The notes under the pieces were generated by a model. That model was not told the DNA's origin, did not search any database, and saw only the letters and a list, made by a program, of their open reading frames with translations. DNA of 64,000 nt, from NCBI RefSeq assembly GCF_007655305.1, contig NZ_VLOG01000062.1, positions 30,396-94,395 of the forward strand, read 5' to 3'. Made by a program: the position numbers and the translations under genes. This DNA comes from Algoriphagus algorifonticola. GTDB taxonomy: Bacteria; Bacteroidota; Bacteroidia; Cytophagales; Cyclobacteriaceae. Below are positions 18,282 to 26,508 of this stretch, in pieces. How positions within the stretch are numbered: position 1 is the stretch's first letter; every line of letters starts with the position of its first letter.

Positions 18282-18400
18282 CTGTTTTTTTGTTAAAAGG
18301 TTAGAGCTTTTCTTTGGGTTTTGAAGCTGTTAAGATACCTATTTGAGTTAAATTCTAAATCATTCCCTGAAATCAATTCCTTGAATGGCTTAAATGTGGA

Positions 18401-19645
18401 TTATTCAAAGCCGAACATCAAAGGAAATAAGAAGACAACGATAAAGGCCCAAACGACATATATGGGAAGGTACTGGACTATTGCTATTCCTACTTTTTGA
18501 AGCGTAGTTTTTCTATTGACTGACTGAAATAGAAGAGCTGTGACCCACATAAGATGCCCGAGTATCAAAATATTTCCACCTAAAACTGCGGTTCGGTTGG
18601 GAGTAAATCCCCATTCTGAAATTCTGAAAATAATGGCAGAAAGAGCAATTCCGTTCACTAGAATAGTGGCTATAGCCAATAAGAATAAGATCCAGGTGGT
18701 CCAATTTCTTTCCTTTTGATGAAAATGTTCGGCAACAGAAAAGAAAATCAAAGCCATCACACCAATGAGGAGCAAGTTGAATGTCAACAGGAATTCCCGA
18801 TCGTTATAAGGGTCTTTTCCCGAAATAAGAATGGCACTTAAATAGGCTATTAACATCAATAAAACCAATGGACTAAATAGCTTTGCTATGATAGGGGAGA
18901 CCTTATCTACTAATTGAGGATTATTTTTATTAATCAGAGTAGCCAAAAGTGGAATGGCCGGTAAGCCAAAAACAGCGATGTATTCGAAGTAAAATTTTTC
19001 AATACTGATACCGATCAAGCTGAATAAGCCTAAAGTCATTCCAGTCATCAGCATCCCTGCTATTCCTAATAATACACTGAGAACCGCCACATCTCCATTA
19101 AATCTTAAAAAAGCCAACTTTTGGAGGTTAGGATGAAGACTGTTTCCGGTAAAAGCATAGCCTAACATTCCCCATAAAATAAAAGGAAGATGTAAACAGG
19201 CTAAAATTAAAGTATCACTGGAATTCGAATTTGGAAGGAAGTTGATGTAAACAGCTAATAGCACTGAAATGGAAATAAGAATCCCTTTGCTTGCATTGCT
19301 CATTTCGTTCTTCCAAACAAAGAAAGCAGTCAGGAAGGGAAAAATGATAAAGCCAATATTTCTTGGGAAAAAAAAGTCTTCAGAGATATTGAAAAGAGCG
19401 GGGAATTTTGCGATCAATCCGGCCAAGAGTATACAAATCATGATAAATTTGATTTCATCTTTGCTTCCCCAGGAAATGGATTCTGTTTCATAATTCAATC
19501 GCTGGTTCCAAAACTCTCCCAGTTCTGTTTGTAAATTTTGGGGATACAATTCATTGAAATCCCGTTTGAATTGGGATTTGTTGGCCCGGTACAGTTTTTC
19601 AAGTTCCAGGGCATTTTGACTGTTTTTTAGAATTTGTTCTTTCAT
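18401..19645 (-). CDS. Polytopic membrane protein resembling DUF4153
   Basis: A 414-residue integral membrane protein with a soluble N-terminal segment of about 70 residues followed by roughly ten to twelve hydrophobic helices. The arrangement and phrases such as LPFILWGMLGYAFTGN and LTLGLFSLIGISIEKFYFEYIAVFG recall the DUF4153 family of Bacteroidota, whose function is unknown. The frame is open to 19687, but the ATG at 19645 (MKEQILKNSQ) is favoured because the upstream gene stops at 19678. It is the last gene of a cluster containing a winged-helix regulator and two other membrane proteins, suggesting a regulated envelope function. Family assignment is by eye. Confidence 0.75.
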   Translation of the reverse strand: MKEQILKNSQNALELEKLYRANKSQFKRDFNELYPQNLQTELGEFWNQRLNYETESISWGSKDEIKFIMICILLAGLIAKFPALFNISEDFFFPRNIGFIIFPFLTAFFVWKNEMSNASKGILISISVLLAVYINFLPNSNSSDTLILACLHLPFILWGMLGYAFTGNSLHPNLQKLAFLRFNGDVAVLSVLLGIAGMLMTGMTLGLFSLIGISIEKFYFEYIAVFGLPAIPLLATLINKNNPQLVDKVSPIIAKLFSPLVLLMLIAYLSAILISGKDPYNDREFLLTFNLLLIGVMALIFFSVAEHFHQKERNWTTWILFLLAIATILVNGIALSAIIFRISEWGFTPNRTAVLGGNILILGHLMWVTALLFQSVNRKTTLQKVGIAIVQYLPIYVVWAFIVVFLFPLMFGFE

Positions 19646-19677
19646 AGTGAATTGAGGTAAGGGGTAAAGAAGTATTT

Positions 19678-19992
19678 TTAATTCCAATGACCGGTGAAAT
19701 TGAAGGCAATGACTGAGCTAATCCAAATAGATACAAAATAGATGATGGTGCTAAAAACTACAGCGGCAAATTTTTTCCAACCTTCTGAGAACCAAATGAA
19801 ACTGCATAAATAAAAGAAAATTCCGCCCAATGCGGCGCCCATTGGGATGATTGAAAGAGGAAGGAACATCCAAGTTTCAAAAACATCCTCCTTCGTCAGA
19901 ATAATGAACAAAAGAATAGAAAATGGAATACTGGCTCCGATTCCGGCTGCAAGAGCAATTAGTTTGCTATTAATCTGCGATAAACGTACCAT
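19678..19992 (-). CDS. Small four-helix membrane protein
   Basis: A 104-residue hypothetical inner-membrane protein. Hydrophobic segments lie near residues 10-31, 41-66 and 75-97, with the first beginning LIALAAGIGASIPF and the last ending ISSVIAFNF. The central stretch may be one long or two short helices. No named family was recognised. Its ATG is preceded, 18 bases upstream, by a perfect palindrome identical in its arms to one before the gene at 20953. It is the first gene of a two-gene unit with the DUF4153-like protein. Function is unknown; regulation by the neighbouring winged-helix protein is likely. Confidence 0.7.
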   Translation of the reverse strand: MVRLSQINSKLIALAAGIGASIPFSILLFIILTKEDVFETWMFLPLSIIPMGAALGGIFFYLCSFIWFSEGWKKFAAVVFSTIIYFVSIWISSVIAFNFTGHWN

Positions 19993-20009
19993 ATTATTTG
20001 AGTTGAAAG

Positions 20010-20028
20010 TACTTTGTAATTCAAAGTA
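20010..20028. promoter_or_regulatory. Palindromic operator, copy 1
   Basis: The sequence is TACTTTG-N5-CAAAGTA, a perfect 7-bp inverted repeat with spacer TAATT, 18 bases upstream of the small membrane protein start. The same arms with a different spacer occur at 20962-20980, so the arms rather than the spacer appear selected. Confidence 0.7.
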
Positions 20029-20043
20029 GATAAATAAATTTTT

Positions 20044-20337
20044 TTAGCTTTTATTTTCTTTGATTAAATTTTCAAGGAACGTTAAATGAAACTGAAAGGC
20101 TTTTTTTCCCTCTTCGGTTGCGGCATAAGTAGTCAAAGGCTTTCTTCCAACAAAGGATTTTTTCACTTCGATAAAATCATTTTTCTCCAATTGTTTGAGA
20201 TGTGTTGCTAAGTTTCCATCAGTCACATCCAATAGTTCTTTGAAGGAATTGAAATCAAATTCTTCATTGGCCATCAGGATGGACATGATCCTCAGCCGGA
20301 TCACATTTTCAAATGCTTTATCGTATTTCCCTTTCAC
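20044..20337 (-). CDS. Winged-helix transcriptional regulator (ArsR/MarR-like)
   Basis: A 97-residue DNA-binding protein of the compact winged-helix type with a C-terminal dimerisation helix. The core runs from LRIMSILMANEEFDFNSF through the recognition helix region VTDGNLATHLKQLEKNDF to the wing KKSFVGRKPLTTYAAT, followed by the helix EEGKKAFQFHLTFLENLI. It begins with GTG at 20337, one base after the stop of the upstream membrane protein gene, so the two are translationally linked. It is the obvious candidate to bind the two palindromes flanking its locus and control both transcription units, probably as a repressor. The ligand or signal is unknown; there is no sensor domain. Confidence 0.85.
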   Translation of the reverse strand: MKGKYDKAFENVIRLRIMSILMANEEFDFNSFKELLDVTDGNLATHLKQLEKNDFIEVKKSFVGRKPLTTYAATEEGKKAFQFHLTFLENLIKENKS

Positions 20338-20338
20338 C

Positions 20339-20953
20339 TCAACCGTCGTATTTTACATACATGATCGCACCGTAAATGATGTGCAAAACCCCAAATCCCA
20401 TTGCCCACAGCACAAGACCATATTCTGGAAAGAATGTGGCTATCAATCCCAAAACCAATTGACAATAACTCAAATATTTGATCTCATTTAGGGTGAAGTT
20501 TGAGGCATTGAAAAGTCCCAATCCATAAAAAATTAAAGTTATTGCTGCGACTAAATGCTCTTGTCCTTGTGCATATAGACCTATACAAAGAAGGCCTCCT
20601 ATGATTACTGGAATAAATAAAGCCCTCATGAACCTTCTGCTTGCTGGAGACCAAAGACTTACTTTAGTCTTCTTACTTTTTTTTCTGCTTAGCAGCCAAG
20701 TTGTGAACACGGAAAGTAATAAGACGGAAAGTCCCGTGATCATCACATTGCTGATGACATATTCGGGATTTGTCAGGGAAATGTCTTTTCCATAAGGAGG
20801 GTTGGGGTAATAAATTAGGCTGTAAGCAATGCCAGAGCCTATCAGGGCATACACACCTGCTAAAATCCCCGACAATCCACTCAAGGAAAGAAAACGACTG
20901 CTTCTTTCCATGATGGATTTTATTTCAGCTAATTCATCTTGTGCTTTTTTCAT
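20339..20953 (-). CDS. Four-helix membrane protein co-transcribed with the winged-helix regulator
   Basis: A 204-residue protein with a short amphipathic N terminus (KKAQDELAEIKSIMERSSRF) and about five or six hydrophobic helices. Examples are LSGLSGILAGVYALIGSGIA and the last pair near residues 140-195. No family name was recognised, though similar proteins preceding a short winged-helix gene are familiar in Bacteroidota. It is the first gene of its operon; a perfect palindrome starts eight bases upstream of its ATG and probably overlaps the promoter. Together with the downstream regulator it looks like an autoregulated pair. Function is unknown. Confidence 0.75.
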   Translation of the reverse strand: MKKAQDELAEIKSIMERSSRFLSLSGLSGILAGVYALIGSGIAYSLIYYPNPPYGKDISLTNPEYVISNVMITGLSVLLLSVFTTWLLSRKKSKKTKVSLWSPASRRFMRALFIPVIIGGLLCIGLYAQGQEHLVAAITLIFYGLGLFNASNFTLNEIKYLSYCQLVLGLIATFFPEYGLVLWAMGFGVLHIIYGAIMYVKYDG

Positions 20954-20961
20954 TTTAAAAG

Positions 20962-20980
20962 TACTTTGAAATACAAAGTA
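20962..20980. promoter_or_regulatory. Palindromic operator, copy 2
   Basis: The sequence is TACTTTG-N5-CAAAGTA with spacer AAATA, with arms identical to the copy at 20010-20028. It begins eight bases upstream of the ATG of the first gene of the regulator operon, so a bound protein would block initiation or the earliest transcription. Confidence 0.7.
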
Positions 20981-20992
20981 AAATAAAAAAAT

Positions 20993-21024
20993 AAATAACT
21001 CCTACGATTAGCAGGAGTTATTTT
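20993..21024. terminator. Terminator after nucleoside hydrolase gene
   Basis: TAACTCCT (20996-21003) pairs with AGGAGTTA (21013-21020). The A-rich left flank supplies the minus-strand T-tract for the hydrolase transcript, and T-rich bases also follow on the plus strand. Confidence 0.65.
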
Positions 21025-21036
21025 TATCAATGGGGC

Positions 21037-21975
21037 TTATTCAGATTTTTGATGGAAGGTAGTCTTCATGGTTTTCCAAAAATCATTCTCCATGGCTTGG
21101 GCGTCAATAGAAGTGTGGACCTTCACGATACGCTGAGTGTTTTCTGGAGGAGTCATAAACTCTTCAACTTTTGACCATTCAGGATTGATCAAAGCTTGAA
21201 TTATTGCCAAGTCCCACATGATCCAGGTTTTTTTCTCGGGGTCATTTCTGGTCCACCATCTTTTGTGATTGTCCCATCTGGCGATTAAGTAATCTCCCAA
21301 TTCAGATTTGCCTTTTAATTCTTCATCGGCTTTGGTCTTAGCCAGCTTGAGATGTTGGCTACTAGTAGCTGACATGATGGTCAAGTCAAGGTTGGGTGTG
21401 TCAAATAATACGTCAACAGCAACCTTGTCATTTCTGGAATTAAACTCATTTTTATCGAAAGTATTGGCTTCCGGGTCATGCCAGATTCCCAGGTAGTGAA
21501 CTCTGATCAAAGGAATGATACTTGGATCCTGAACAATAGCAGATGCCACATTGGTACAAGGGCCTAAAATGACCAAATCTAGCTTTTGCCCATTTTTCAT
21601 TTTTTTGGCTTCCTGAATAATAAAATTGGAAGCTGGGGATACCTGGGGTTCGGTAGGAGAGGTCATTGGGAAATTGGCGCCTACAGGAAGGGGAATGTCA
21701 GTTCGATTGGATAATTGAGCCAACCGCTCATTGATAATCTGACTTTCCATCACAGAGGTATCTGTTGCAATGGGGGAAGTGTGAAATTGTGCCGATGTGA
21801 TCGCTCTGATGTCTAGTTTGTCAGAAGCCATAGCCTGAACTAAGGCATAGAGATCATCGATTTCATTGGCAGTATCTGCGTCAATGATGACAGCTACCTT
21901 TTTATCTGCCTGGCTCGTAGTTGAATGTAAGCCCTGAAAAAGCAGGAAAAAGGGGATAAGGAATTGTAAAATCAT
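21037..21975 (-). CDS. Exported nucleoside hydrolase (inosine-uridine preferring family)
   Basis: A 312-residue protein from ATG 21975; the frame is open to a TTG at 21984. It has a hydrophobic signal peptide (FLIPFFLLFQGLHS), so it is likely periplasmic. The calcium-binding signature IIDADTANEIDDLYAL (Asp32, Asp34, Asp40, Asp41) is diagnostic. The later LVILGPCTNVASAI segment matches the family motif that holds the ribose. It hydrolyses N-glycosidic bonds of ribonucleosides for base salvage. A TACGTTTG box (complement of 21982-21989) lies just upstream of the ATG and fits the Bacteroidota -7 element, though no -33 box was found. It appears to be a single-gene unit. Confidence 0.88.
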   Translation of the reverse strand: MILQFLIPFFLLFQGLHSTTSQADKKVAVIIDADTANEIDDLYALVQAMASDKLDIRAITSAQFHTSPIATDTSVMESQIINERLAQLSNRTDIPLPVGANFPMTSPTEPQVSPASNFIIQEAKKMKNGQKLDLVILGPCTNVASAIVQDPSIIPLIRVHYLGIWHDPEANTFDKNEFNSRNDKVAVDVLFDTPNLDLTIMSATSSQHLKLAKTKADEELKGKSELGDYLIARWDNHKRWWTRNDPEKKTWIMWDLAIIQALINPEWSKVEEFMTPPENTQRIVKVHTSIDAQAMENDFWKTMKTTFHQKSE

Positions 21976-22039
21976 AGTATACAAACGTAAAGAAAATATT
22001 CTTTGGATTTAATTAATGTTTGATGAACTTCAATAAGCA

Positions 22040-22723
22040 TCAAAGTACTTGAAAGCCATTGAGTAAGTTTTCAATTAAATCTTGATTTTTCCTCCAAATC
22101 TGATCACTTGACCAAGTTACAAACTGTACAGAACCTCGCTCATCTGAATAATAGTAAGTATCAAACATGAATGATATTCCAGAAAAATTTGCTGCCAATA
22201 ATCCTCTTAATACTGGCTTCCCATTAACAACTCTGTATTCTACCTGATTGATTGTTACTGGAGATCCGGTATTTCCCTCCATCGTTTTTTTTGCGATCTT
22301 TATTAGAGCATCTTTTGCAATAGCTGTTTCTTCTGAAATTACCACGCACCATACATCACTTTCTTTAGCTTGAAAAGCAAACTCTGCATCCTCATTCAAA
22401 GTGGCTGCAGGAACTCTTTTCCATTTGCTTTCATCGTAATAAATTGAAAACTGACCATTTTGATTCTGAACTTCTTTTTTTGATAGTTCTGGCTTTATAA
22501 AAGATGTCCTAGCAGTATCAACTTTTAATTCATATGAAAAATAATCGAATTGGGATTTTGATTCATTAAATTCTTTCGGTTCATATGACCAGGTCCCATT
22601 ATTGTAAACATATATAGTATCCCCTTTCTCAGTCACAGCTTTTATTTGAGAGAAAGTACTAAAGGGGAAGTTGAAAATCAGCAGCAATAAAGTACTTGCT
22701 CCCAATAAAAATTTGTTATTCAT
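22040..22723 (-). CDS. Secreted hypothetical protein
   Basis: A 227-residue protein with a clear signal peptide (residues 1-25, ending STFSQ). The mature part begins with KGDTIYVYNNGTWSYE, a short pattern often seen at the start of small exported Bacteroidota proteins, and continues as a mixed alpha/beta domain without recognisable catalytic motif. It is a single gene with no apparent operon partner, and the neighbouring nucleoside hydrolase is probably unrelated. The product is probably periplasmic or outer-membrane associated. No function is proposed. Confidence 0.8.
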   Translation of the reverse strand: MNNKFLLGASTLLLLIFNFPFSTFSQIKAVTEKGDTIYVYNNGTWSYEPKEFNESKSQFDYFSYELKVDTARTSFIKPELSKKEVQNQNGQFSIYYDESKWKRVPAATLNEDAEFAFQAKESDVWCVVISEETAIAKDALIKIAKKTMEGNTGSPVTINQVEYRVVNGKPVLRGLLAANFSGISFMFDTYYYSDERGSVQFVTWSSDQIWRKNQDLIENLLNGFQVL

Positions 22724-22847
22724 ACGTTAGTAAGGTTTTTAAATGATATTTTTATTGACTTCGATTTACTTAGATTTTTTTGAAAATAATAAGGTAGTTC
22801 TATGGATTTTTCAAATTCAGGGACTTTCCTTCAATCTATCTTTACAA

Positions 22848-22879
22848 TTTGTCATTCCCTTCCATCTCCCGTACCTTTG
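22848..22879 (+). promoter_or_regulatory. Bacteroidota-type promoter of aguBA
   Basis: A TTTG box (22848-22851) is followed after 20 bases by TACCTTTG (22872-22879), matching the -33/-7 consensus. The predicted start of transcription is about 20 bases before the GTG at 22909. Confidence 0.6.
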
Positions 22880-22908
22880 CTTATTGATTCAATCAAACTC
22901 ATATAGAC

Positions 22909-23784
22909 GTGTCTGATAAAAAAGTAAAGGTAGGTCTGGTTCAGCTGAGTTGCTCAGGGGACGTGACCGAAAACATGAATAAAACCATCAAAGGAGTCCG
23001 TGAGGCAGCTCAAAAAGGAGCTGAGGTAGTGGTGCTTCAAGAACTTTTTAGATCGCTCTACTTCTGTGATGTGGAGGATTATGAAAATTTTAAACTGGCC
23101 GAGGCTATTCCAGGCCCTTCCACTGAAACTCTAGGTTCCTTAGCCCAGGAATTAGGCGTAGTGATAGTTGCTTCTCTTTTTGAAAAAAGAGCCGAGGGAC
23201 TTTATCACAATACAACCGCTGTATTGGATGCAGATGGAACTTATCTAGGGAAATATAGAAAAATGCATATTCCAGATGATCCTGGATATTTTGAAAAGTT
23301 TTATTTCACTCCAGGTGATTTGGGCTATAAGGTATTCCCAACCAAGTTTGGAAAGATTGGTGTATTGATCTGCTGGGATCAGTGGTATCCTGAAGCAGCA
23401 AGAATTACAGCTTTGAAGGGAGCCGATTTCTTAGTTTATCCTACAGCTATTGGTTGGCACAAAGATCAGGATGGCTTGACTAATGATGAACAATATGGCG
23501 CTTGGCAAACTATACAACGTTCTCACGCTGTGGCAAATGGTATCCCGGTTGTATCTGTGAATAGAACAGGAGTAGAAGGGGATATGCAGTTCTGGGGAGG
23601 ATCCTTTGTATCCAATGCTTTTGGGCGAGTGACTTACAAAGCCCCTCATTTGGAAGAGGAAGTACATGTAGAGGAATTGGATTTGACCGGTTCTGATAGA
23701 TATAGAACCCACTGGCCTTTCTTGAGAGATCGTAGAATTGACAGTTACCAGCAAATTACCAAGCGCTACATAGACGAAGAATAA
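22909..23784 (+). CDS. aguB: N-carbamoylputrescine amidase
   Basis: A 291-residue carbon-nitrogen hydrolase (nitrilase superfamily) converting N-carbamoylputrescine to putrescine, carbon dioxide and ammonia. The catalytic triad is visible as Glu45 in VVLQELFRS, Lys in GKYRKMHIPDD near residue 119, and Cys in LICWDQWYPEAAR near 157. The segment DDPGYFEKFYFTPGD and the terminal WPFLRDRRIDSY are characteristic of the AguB group. Translation starts at GTG 22909; no upstream ATG exists in frame. It is followed after two bases by aguA, so the operon encodes both steps from agmatine. The cytosolic location is inferred from the lack of a signal peptide. Confidence 0.95.
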   Translation: MSDKKVKVGLVQLSCSGDVTENMNKTIKGVREAAQKGAEVVVLQELFRSLYFCDVEDYENFKLAEAIPGPSTETLGSLAQELGVVIVASLFEKRAEGLYHNTTAVLDADGTYLGKYRKMHIPDDPGYFEKFYFTPGDLGYKVFPTKFGKIGVLICWDQWYPEAARITALKGADFLVYPTAIGWHKDQDGLTNDEQYGAWQTIQRSHAVANGIPVVSVNRTGVEGDMQFWGGSFVSNAFGRVTYKAPHLEEEVHVEELDLTGSDRYRTHWPFLRDRRIDSYQQITKRYIDEE

Positions 23785-23786
23785 AC

Positions 23787-24860
23787 ATGGCAGATATTTT
23801 TGAACTTGCCCGAACTGGAGGAGCCACTCCTGCAGAACTGGGATATTATTTCCCCGCAGAGTTTGCCCCTCATCGAGCTATGTGGTTGAGTTGGCCCCAT
23901 AAGGAGGATTCTTGGCCAGGAAAAATTCATACGATATATCCTAAGTATGCCCAATTTATCAAAGAGGTAGCTAAGGGAGAAAAAGTTCATATCAATGTGC
24001 TGGATGATGGGATGAGGCAATTTGCCATCGATCAATTAAACCAGGCTGGAGTGGATATGGACCAAATTAATTTCCACTTATTCCCTACGAATGATGCTTG
24101 GTGCAGAGATCATGGGCCGGCATTTTTGATCAATCCCAATGCTGAGCAAAAGAAGGTGTTGGTGAAATGGGATTACAATGCTTGGGGAGAAAAGTATCCT
24201 CCTCATGACTTGGATAATCAAATTCCTTTTCGAATTGCTGAGTATTTGAATATTCCTTGTTTCCAGCCCGGAATTGTCATGGAAGGTGGTTCTGTAGAGT
24301 TTAATGGGAAAGGAACTTTGTTAACATCCAAAGCCTGCCTTCTGAATAAAAATCGAAACCCTCATCTCAATCAGGCTCAGATCGAAAAGTACCTTTGCGA
24401 TTATTATGGTGTTAATCATATCCTTTGGGTAGGAGATGGGATCGTTGGAGATGACACGGACGGCCATATCGATGACATAACCAGATTCGTCAATGAAGAC
24501 ACCGTTGTGACAGTGGTTGAGGAGCATAAGGGAGATGACAACTATGACATTTTACAGGAGAATTTGCATTTGCTGAAAAAAATGCGCCTGGAAAATGATA
24601 AACAACTGAACATTATTGAGCTTCCAATGCCTAAAGCTGTGATTTGGGAAGGACAGCGTTTACCGGCATCTTATGCCAACTTCTTCATTGGAAATGTGGC
24701 CGTAGTGGTTCCTACTTTCAAAGATAAGAATGATCAGAAAGCATTGGATATCCTGAAGGACTGCTTTCCGGATAGAAAAGTCATCGGAATAGATTCTACT
24801 GATATCATTTGGGGCTTGGGCTCCTTTCACTGCCTGAGTCAGCAAGAACCCGAGGTTTAA
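23787..24860 (+). CDS. aguA: Agmatine deiminase
   Basis: A 357-residue guanidino-modifying enzyme (peptidylarginine deiminase-like pentein fold) hydrolysing agmatine to N-carbamoylputrescine. Motifs include AMWLSWPHKEDSWPGK, NDAWCRDHGPAF, GGSVEFNGKGTLLT, GDDTDGHIDDITRF with the catalytic His/Asp, and the nucleophile Cys349 in GSFHCLSQQEP at the C terminus. It directly follows aguB, completing the two-step route from agmatine to putrescine. An arginine decarboxylase must be encoded elsewhere. Length and ends are normal. Confidence 0.96.
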   Translation: MADIFELARTGGATPAELGYYFPAEFAPHRAMWLSWPHKEDSWPGKIHTIYPKYAQFIKEVAKGEKVHINVLDDGMRQFAIDQLNQAGVDMDQINFHLFPTNDAWCRDHGPAFLINPNAEQKKVLVKWDYNAWGEKYPPHDLDNQIPFRIAEYLNIPCFQPGIVMEGGSVEFNGKGTLLTSKACLLNKNRNPHLNQAQIEKYLCDYYGVNHILWVGDGIVGDDTDGHIDDITRFVNEDTVVTVVEEHKGDDNYDILQENLHLLKKMRLENDKQLNIIELPMPKAVIWEGQRLPASYANFFIGNVAVVVPTFKDKNDQKALDILKDCFPDRKVIGIDSTDIIWGLGSFHCLSQQEPEV

Positions 24861-24868
24861 AGATCTAT

Positions 24869-24940
24869 ATTAAAAAGAGGCTGTCCTATAAATAGCTCTA
24901 ATGTGACAAATTGCACTTTTGAGACAGCCTCTTTTTTATT
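24869..24940. terminator. Long-loop hairpin terminator between aguA and a convergent gene
   Basis: AAAAAGAGGCTGTC (24872-24885) pairs perfectly with the segment 24923-24936 over 14 bp, enclosing an unusually long 37-base loop. A-runs and T-runs on both sides make it bidirectional. Confidence 0.75.
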
Positions 24941-26132
24941 GCCTTTCTATGTACATCACCGCTGAATCTTCTATGTATTTGGCAGGATTAAAGGAAGAGT
25001 AAAACTTATTTTTGAGATTATTTAATGGATTATTCAAGGCTGAAATTTTAGTAGTGAATTCAACCGGGAATTTGGTAGCGTCTGAGTACAGTCTTATCAA
25101 ATGTTCATACTGCTCAATATTAGCTTGCATTCTGGTGGTGAGTTGACCAAATCTCAATCTTAGGGATTGCACTTTGTACATATAAGTCTCGACTTGACCC
25201 AACCATTTACCTCGGGTCTCCTGTGATTTTTCCAACAAAGCAATTTTCTCGGAAATAGCTTTTCTGCATTCATTTTTGAAAAATTCCCGATCAGCATCCA
25301 AAGTTGCATTGAGATATCTGTTCTGGTATCTGTTTTTATCAATGCCAAAATAGGCCATCTGCTCCTCTAAAAGCTGTGTATTTTCCTTTTGAAGTTGCTC
25401 TAATTCCTTATTGATCAACACCCATTCATGATCAATGATGGATTTTTGCTGTTCAAATTGACTGGTCACTGTTAAAATTCTTAGCATCTCAGGAGATCTT
25501 TCATACAATTCTTTTTCTTTTTTGCTCAAGTTTCCTACTAAGCTGGTGACACCCGAAATCGCAGTATTGACCATGGTTCCGTAAAGAGGAACTGCTGCAG
25601 AAGCCGTTGAAATCAAACTAATGGAATTTTGAAGGACTCCCACCATGGCATCATTTTGACCTTCTTTGGCATACCATTTATCGAATTCATTTTTCCAGCT
25701 AGTAAAGGATTTGTATTGCTGGATTTTCCCAATATTTCCCAATTGATCAAAAAAAGACTGGGAAGTTAAAAATAGCTCTACAGGCTGTATATCCCTCTGA
25801 ATACTCAAGAGCTCGGTAAACGCTAACTGTCCATTGAGGTTGATTTTGGTTTTGGGAGCCTCTTCCAATATTTTCAATCTGTTATCAAGGGCTAATTGAA
25901 GTTTTTCCAAATCGACAATTTTGTCCTTATCTGAAGCATTTTTGCTATCTGCCGCAGCAATTTTTTCAGTCAACTTGTTGACAAGCTCTTCGTTTGTTTT
26001 GAGTTTTTCATTGAGCTCTTTCAGTTGGTTGTCTCTATCAGTTTTGATTTGTTCAGAGATTTCTGTTTGGGCAAAACTTATTTGTGAAAAGGCTAGAAGA
26101 GCCAGAATTACAAGGGAATTGAATTTCTTCAT
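24936..26132 (-). CDS. Secreted coiled-coil hypothetical protein
   Basis: A 398-residue exported protein from the ATG at 26132 (MKKFNSLVILALLAFSQIS). The frame continues upstream, but the added residues would hide the signal peptide. The signal ends around SFAQ (residue 21). The mature protein is dominated by heptad-like helices, first at about 25-95 (many Lys/Glu/Leu, for example LKELNEKLKTNEELVNKLTE) and again at about 230-370. A small-residue stretch, ISTASAAVPLYGTMVNTAIS, lies in the middle and could be a membrane-active or helical hairpin segment. No known family is recognised. It could be a periplasmic structural protein or, speculatively, a pore-forming alpha-helical protein. Confidence 0.75.
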   Translation of the reverse strand: MKKFNSLVILALLAFSQISFAQTEISEQIKTDRDNQLKELNEKLKTNEELVNKLTEKIAAADSKNASDKDKIVDLEKLQLALDNRLKILEEAPKTKINLNGQLAFTELLSIQRDIQPVELFLTSQSFFDQLGNIGKIQQYKSFTSWKNEFDKWYAKEGQNDAMVGVLQNSISLISTASAAVPLYGTMVNTAISGVTSLVGNLSKKEKELYERSPEMLRILTVTSQFEQQKSIIDHEWVLINKELEQLQKENTQLLEEQMAYFGIDKNRYQNRYLNATLDADREFFKNECRKAISEKIALLEKSQETRGKWLGQVETYMYKVQSLRLRFGQLTTRMQANIEQYEHLIRLYSDATKFPVEFTTKISALNNPLNNLKNKFYSSFNPAKYIEDSAVMYIERQ

Positions 26133-26225
26133 GGGGATGATCAGCTGGTTGATAGATGGGATCCTCATCTGGAATTTAAATAGATCCAGATGCGAATCGA
26201 GAACATCACGGAAAAAGCAATTCAA

Positions 26226-26508
26226 AGGTTTTTAAAATTTAATAAGATTTTCAGGTCTAAAATTTCCTGTATTTTAGTGTTATGAAATTGAAGTTTATAA
26301 ATAAAAAATACCCTGCTATATTCAACTAGATCAGTTTTTTATACTTATGAAAAATTTCATATTAATAAAATCGTATTAATTATGTGCTTTTATGAATTTT
26401 ATTTTTACGATAAGATTTAGATTTTCTAAAATTAAAATAATCTAATGTTGTAATTTTGATATATAAATGATCTAATATAAATTACCTCGTTTTTCAATAA
26501 AACTTGAG
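26226..26508. other. AT-rich upstream region of the T9SS cargo gene
   Basis: A 283-base stretch, markedly more AT-rich than its surroundings. TAATTTTG at 26451-26458 matches the -7 consensus but sits about 50 bases before the ATG and lacks a good -33 box. No coding frame or repeat was seen. Confidence 0.4.

Noticed and set aside
26133..26225. N-terminal extension of the coiled-coil protein
   Set aside because: It would place 31 residues before an obvious signal peptide.
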